Assembly: GCF_900102135.1 (NCBI RefSeq)
Contig: NZ_FMVJ01000017.1
Span: 20,137-84,136 of the forward strand
Source of the DNA: Microvirga guangxiensis
Lineage (GTDB): Bacteria > Pseudomonadota > Alphaproteobacteria > Rhizobiales > Beijerinckiaceae
Length of the DNA stretch: 64,000 nt
Reading direction: 5' to 3'
In this document: positions 60,419 to 64,000 of the stretch, piece after piece
Numbering within the stretch: the first letter of the stretch is position 1
Layout: each line of letters starts with the position of its first letter
Position numbers and translations under genes: made by a program
The notes under the pieces: model-generated
The model's database searches: none
Seen by the model: only the letters and a program-made list of their open reading frames with translations
Told to the model about the DNA's origin: nothing

Positions 60419-63070
60419 TCAGCCCGCCGCCATCGCTGCTTCGATGGCCGAGAGCGCGGCTTCAGCCTGGGCTCCGTCGGGGCCGCCGGCCTGGGCCATG
60501 TCGCGGCGTCCGCCGCCGCCCTTGCCGCCGAGCTTCTCGGAGCCGACACGGACGAGCGAAACCGCATCGAACTTCGCGGTCAGGTCCTCGGTAACGGCGA
60601 CGACGATACCTGCCTTGCCGTCCTCGGCCACGCCGACGATGGCGACGACGCCGGAGCCCAGGCGCTTCTTGCCTTCGTCGGCAAGGCTCTTGAGATCCTT
60701 CATCTCGACGCCGGTGACGGCACGCGCCATCAGCTTGGTGCCGCTGACGTCCTTGATCGGATCGCCGCCACCCGCAGCACCGCCGCCCATGGCGAGCTTG
60801 CGGCGCGCCTCGGCGAGTTCGCGCTCCAGCTTGCGGCGCTCTTCGAGGAGAGCGTTCAGACGCGTGGAGACCTCGTCGACCGGAGTCTTCAGGAGGCTCG
60901 CGACCTCCCGCAGCTTGCGGCTTTCATCCGCAAGGTAGCGGCGGGCGGCATCGCCGGTCATCGCTTCGAGGCGGCGCACGCCAGCGGCGACCGCGCCCTC
61001 GCCCACGATGGTCACGAGGCCGATATCGCCGGTGCGATTCACGTGCGTGCCGCCGCAGAGTTCGACGGAGAAGGTCTTGTTGCCCTCGGCCTTGCCCATG
61101 GACACGACGCGAACCTCGTCGCCGTATTTCTCACCGAAGAGCGCGCGCGCACCGGACTCGATGGCCTCGTCCACGGCCATGAGCTTGGTCACCACAGGCT
61201 CGTTCTGGAGCAGCACCTTGTTGGCGATCTCCTCGACCTGCTTCAGCTCAGCATCCTCGATGGGCTTGGGATGGCTGAAGTCGAAGCGCAGGCGGTCGGG
61301 CGCAACGAGCGAGCCCTTCTGGGCGACGTGATCGCCGAGCACCTGGCGCAGGGCCTCGTGCAGAAGATGGGTCGCGGAATGGTTCGAACGGACGGCCGAG
61401 CGGCGTTCGTGGTCCACGATCAGCTCAAGCGACTGATTGAGCTTCAGCGAGCCGTGCTCGACGGTGACGTGGTGCACGAAGAGGTCGCCGAGCTTCTTCT
61501 CGGTGCCGGTCACGAACACGCGGGCGCCTTCGCCCTGCATCACGCCGGTATCGCCGACCTGGCCGCCGGACTCGCCGTAGAACGGCGTCTGGTTGAGGAC
61601 CACGAGGCCGGTCTCCCCAGCCTTCAGCTCCTGCACTTCCTTGCCGTCCTTGAGCAGGGCCACGACGATGCCCTCGGCGGTCTCGGTGTCGTAGCCGAGG
61701 AACTCGGTGGCGCCGGTGCGTTCCTTCACGCCGAACCACACGGTCTCCGTCGCCGCCTCGCCCGAGCCGGACCAAGCCGCGCGGGCCTTCTCGCGCTGGC
61801 GTTCCATGGCGGCGTTGAACGCATCCGTGTCCACGCCGATGCCGCGGGGCTTCAGTGCGTCCTGCGTGAGATCGAGCGGGAAGCCATAGGTGTCGTAGAG
61901 CGTGAAGGCCGTATCACCCGAGAGGTTCTGGCCCTTGGTGAGATTGCGGCTTTCATCGTCGAGGATGGAGAGGCCGCGCTCCAGGGTCTTGCGGAAGCGG
62001 GTTTCTTCCAGCTTCAGCGTCTCGGTGATGAGCGCCTCGGCGCGGATCAGCTCAGGATAGGCCTGCCCCATCTCGCGCACGAGAACCGGCACGAGGCGAT
62101 ACATCAGCGGATCGCGCGCCCCGAGAAGCTGCGCATGGCGCATGGCGCGGCGCATGATGCGGCGGAGCACATAGCCGCGGCCTTCGTTCGACGGCAGCAC
62201 GCCATCGGCCACGAGGAAGCACGAGGTGCGCAGGTGATCCGCGATGACGCGGTGCGAGGCCTTGCGGTCGCCCTCAGGCGCCACGCCGGTGGCATGGGCC
62301 ACCGCCTCAATGAGCGTGCGGAACAGGTCCGTGTCGTAGTTGGAATATACGCCCTGCATGATGGCGGAGATGCGCTCCAGGCCCATGCCGGTGTCGATGG
62401 AGGGCTTGGGCAGGCCGATGCGGTTGCCGGGCTCGATCTGCTCGTATTGCATGAACACGAGATTCCAGAACTCGAGGAAGCGGTCGCCATCCTCCTCCGG
62501 GCTGCCGGGAGGGCCGCCCCAGAGCTTGTCGCCCTGGTCGATGAAGATTTCCGAGCACGGACCGCAGGGGCCGGTATCGCCCATCTGCCAGAAATTGTCC
62601 GAGGTCGGGATGCGGATGATCTTGGAATCCGAGAACCCGGCGATCTTCTTCCAGAGGTTCGCCGCCTCGTCGTCGTCATGGTAGACGGTGACCAGCAGCT
62701 TGTCCTTCGGCAGGTTGAACTCTTTCGTGATCAGGCCCCAGGCGAGCTCGATGGCGCGCTCCTTGAAGTAATCGCCGAACGAGAAGTTGCCGAGCATCTC
62801 GAAGAAGGTGTGGTGGCGCGCCGTGTAACCCACATTGTCGAGATCGTTGTGCTTGCCGCCCGCGCGCACGCATTTCTGCGCCGTCGCCGCCGTGCTGTAG
62901 GGCCGCTTCTCGGCTCCCGTGAACACGTTCTTGAACTGCACCATGCCCGCATTCGTGAACATCAGGGTCGGATCGTTGCGCGGCACGAGAGGGCTCGACG
63001 CCACGACCTCATGGCCGTTCTTGGCAAAGTAATCGAGGAAGGCCGACCGGATTTCGTTGACGCCGCTCAT
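60419..63070 (-). CDS. alaS: Alanine--tRNA ligase
   Basis: AlaRS charges tRNA-Ala and edits mischarged Ser and Gly. The 883-residue protein has the full domain order. The class II catalytic core begins with [26 protein letters not shown], followed by tRNA-recognition helices. The editing domain has [17 protein letters not shown] and the [13 protein letters not shown] zinc site. The C-terminal DHHA1-like domain is glycine-rich ([21 protein letters not shown]). The length matches bacterial AlaRS. It lies downstream of recA on the same strand, a common order. Confidence 0.98.
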   Translation of the reverse strand: MSGVNEIRSAFLDYFAKNGHEVVASSPLVPRNDPTLMFTNAGMVQFKNVFTGAEKRPYSTAATAQKCVRAGGKHNDLDNVGYTARHHTFFEMLGNFSFGDYFKERAIELAWGLITKEFNLPKDKLLVTVYHDDDEAANLWKKIAGFSDSKIIRIPTSDNFWQMGDTGPCGPCSEIFIDQGDKLWGGPPGSPEEDGDRFLEFWNLVFMQYEQIEPGNRIGLPKPSIDTGMGLERISAIMQGVYSNYDTDLFRTLIEAVAHATGVAPEGDRKASHRVIADHLRTSCFLVADGVLPSNEGRGYVLRRIMRRAMRHAQLLGARDPLMYRLVPVLVREMGQAYPELIRAEALITETLKLEETRFRKTLERGLSILDDESRNLTKGQNLSGDTAFTLYDTYGFPLDLTQDALKPRGIGVDTDAFNAAMERQREKARAAWSGSGEAATETVWFGVKERTGATEFLGYDTETAEGIVVALLKDGKEVQELKAGETGLVVLNQTPFYGESGGQVGDTGVMQGEGARVFVTGTEKKLGDLFVHHVTVEHGSLKLNQSLELIVDHERRSAVRSNHSATHLLHEALRQVLGDHVAQKGSLVAPDRLRFDFSHPKPIEDAELKQVEEIANKVLLQNEPVVTKLMAVDEAIESGARALFGEKYGDEVRVVSMGKAEGNKTFSVELCGGTHVNRTGDIGLVTIVGEGAVAAGVRRLEAMTGDAARRYLADESRKLREVASLLKTPVDEVSTRLNALLEERRKLERELAEARRKLAMGGGAAGGGDPIKDVSGTKLMARAVTGVEMKDLKSLADEGKKRLGSGVVAIVGVAEDGKAGIVVAVTEDLTAKFDAVSLVRVGSEKLGGKGGGGRRDMAQAGGPDGAQAEAALSAIEAAMAAG

Positions 63071-63775
63071 GGGTTCTCAAACTCGGAATTGGGGAGCCCT
63101 TTCGGGCCCGGTAATCTCTTGATGGAGGCCGGTTTTAGCGGTCCCCGGTGCCGCTGTCGAGGCGCTGTTTCACTCTTGAGTGCTCCGGATCGGATCAGGA
63201 GCTTCAGCCTTCGCTTTCAGTGTCATCGCGGGTGGAACACTGAACTAAGCCGGGATCGGGGAGGATGAAGCGTGTGCTCCCTCTCCCCTCTTGCGGGGAG
63301 GGGCAAGGGTGGGGATGGTCTGACCGAGTGAGCGGCAGACCCAGTTTCCCATTCGTTATCACTGGCCTTGTGCCGATGATCCCACTTCCCTAACCCGCGA
63401 CCTCATCCTGAGGAGGTCGCTGGAGCGACCGTCTCGAAGGAGACCTCCAGAGCACACTGAACCCTCCTTCGAGACGCAGCTGCGCTGCTCCTCAGGATGA
63501 GGGTAGCGGGAAGAGCATTGGGATGGCCGGGACAAGCCCGGCCATGACAAGGGAGGGCTGTCGGGCTCATGAAACAGATGCGGCGCTACCGCTCTGCGCC
63601 CCCACCGCTGCCCCTCCTCGCAAGGGGAACGGAAGCGCGCTCTACTCTTGTCTGGCGATCCCGGTTCTGCTGCAAAGCCCCGAGACAATGGTGGCGGCTC
63701 GGAGACAACAAACAAAAAAGACCGCCGCGATCTCTCGCGACGGCCTGCCTTTTGCCCTTGAAGGAGAGCAAAACC
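63071..63775. repeat. Repeat-filled gap between recA and alaS (families A, B, C)
   Basis: No gene is seen in 705 nt. A family A block lies at about 63280-63320. An intact family B copy is at 63401-63503, directly followed by the GGCCGGG palindrome (63523-63545). A second family A-like block is at about 63596-63635. The order resembles 43525-43745. The rest may contain the alaS promoter. Confidence 0.85.
63720..63745 (-). terminator. Terminator of recA
   Basis: An 11-bp stem (GACCGCCGCGA with TCGCGACGGCC, with G-U pairs on the RNA of the minus strand) and a 4-nt loop is followed on the minus strand by TTTTTTG. It lies 30 nt after the recA stop. Confidence 0.85.
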
Positions 63776-64000
63776 TTATTCGGCGGAACCTTCATCCAGG
63801 TCGTCGGCGGTCGGGGTCGCCTGCTCCAGGATGCGGTCGGCGAGCAAGCCGGCATTCTGGCGGATAAGACCCTCGATCTTGTTGGCGACCTCGGGGTTGT
63901 CGCGCAGGAACTGCTTGGCGTTCTCGCGGCCCTGGCCGAGGCGCTGGCTGTCGTAGGAGAACCAGGCGCCGGACTTGTCGACGATGCCGGCCTTCACGCC
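63776..64000 (-). CDS. recA: Recombinase RecA, C-terminal part (cut by the window edge)
   Basis: The frame runs off the right end of the window. The 75 codons present are the C-terminal end of Rec[33 protein letters not shown], followed by an acidic tail ([11 protein letters not shown]) that regulates DNA binding in other RecA proteins. RecA carries out homologous recombination and triggers the SOS response. The N-terminal ATPase core and the promoter are outside the window. recA-alaS is a frequent gene pair. Confidence 0.96.
   Translation of the reverse strand, partial: GVKAGIVDKSGAWFSYDSQRLGQGRENAKQFLRDNPEVANKIEGLIRQNAGLLADRILEQATPTADDLDEGSAE

Noticed and set aside
60401..63268. A 955-codon open frame on the plus strand opposite alaS
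   Set aside because: It is a shadow of alaS in a GC-rich genome: composition is dominated by residues forced by the complementary codons (His, Ala, Val, Leu, Asp), there are no family motifs, and alaS is complete on the other strand.

Overview
The window is a 64 kb piece of a GC-rich alphaproteobacterial chromosome. Gene content and order (an Omp2b-type porin, Usg, DUF3126, DUF6867 in a branched-chain amino-acid transport operon, a BTLCP-type periplasmic protease, a NepR-type anti-sigma factor, EcfG-type promoters and several families of dispersed palindromic repeats) point to Hyphomicrobiales, most likely Methylobacteriaceae such as Microvirga. That placement is inference from family knowledge, not from a search. 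No prophage, insertion sequence, CRISPR array or rRNA operon was seen. One tRNA gene (Leu, anticodon UAA) is present.

Layout. 0-9.5 kb: thrS, yidD, a radical SAM enzyme, an IscU-like scaffold protein, folE, hisI, an MFS transporter, a patatin-like lipase, a CBS-domain protein and a rhomboid protease. 9.5-17 kb: BTLCP protease under a good EcfG-type promoter, gamma-carbonic anhydrase, DUF3126, cysE, enoyl-CoA hydratase, a small methyltransferase, an alpha/beta hydrolase, an NDUFS6-like zinc-finger protein and an FAD monooxygenase. 17-21 kb: tRNA-Leu, then an accessory stretch of small genes (NepR-like anti-sigma factor, stress-protein-like membrane protein, receiver-only response regulator, coiled-coil protein, tiny membrane proteins, a lipoprotein) and several orphan terminators that suggest small RNAs. 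21-34 kb: porin, AMP-binding enzyme, gpt, CinA-N protein, sfsA, FkbM methyltransferase, map, radC, PRC-barrel protein, exoD, usg, GNAT/XRE pair, formyltransferase and flavin reductase. 34-40 kb: livHMGF, DUF6867 and a LivJ-like binding protein, one uptake system for branched-chain amino acids. 40-51.8 kb: ACT protein, DUF1203, ccdA, P1 peptidase, D-amino-acid dehydrogenase, rpe, purB, cfa-like methyltransferase, RBBP9-like hydrolase, Spy-like protein, rpsD and murI. 51.8-64 kb: secreted hydrolase, TrmJ-like methyltransferase, a secreted phospholipase A2-like protein, icd, unknown secreted proteins, GFA protein, a PQQ-dehydrogenase-like lipoprotein, alaS and the 3' end of recA.

Most of the window is ordinary core metabolism and translation. 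The parts worth a second look are the NepR-like/response-regulator/small-protein stretch at 17.4-20.9 kb with nearby EcfG-type promoters, the radical SAM enzyme with a cysteine-free SPASM-like tail beside an IscU-like protein whose third cysteine is replaced by histidine, a perfect 13-bp hairpin over the cfa ribosome binding site, and the mosaic palindromic repeats in the gene-free gaps.
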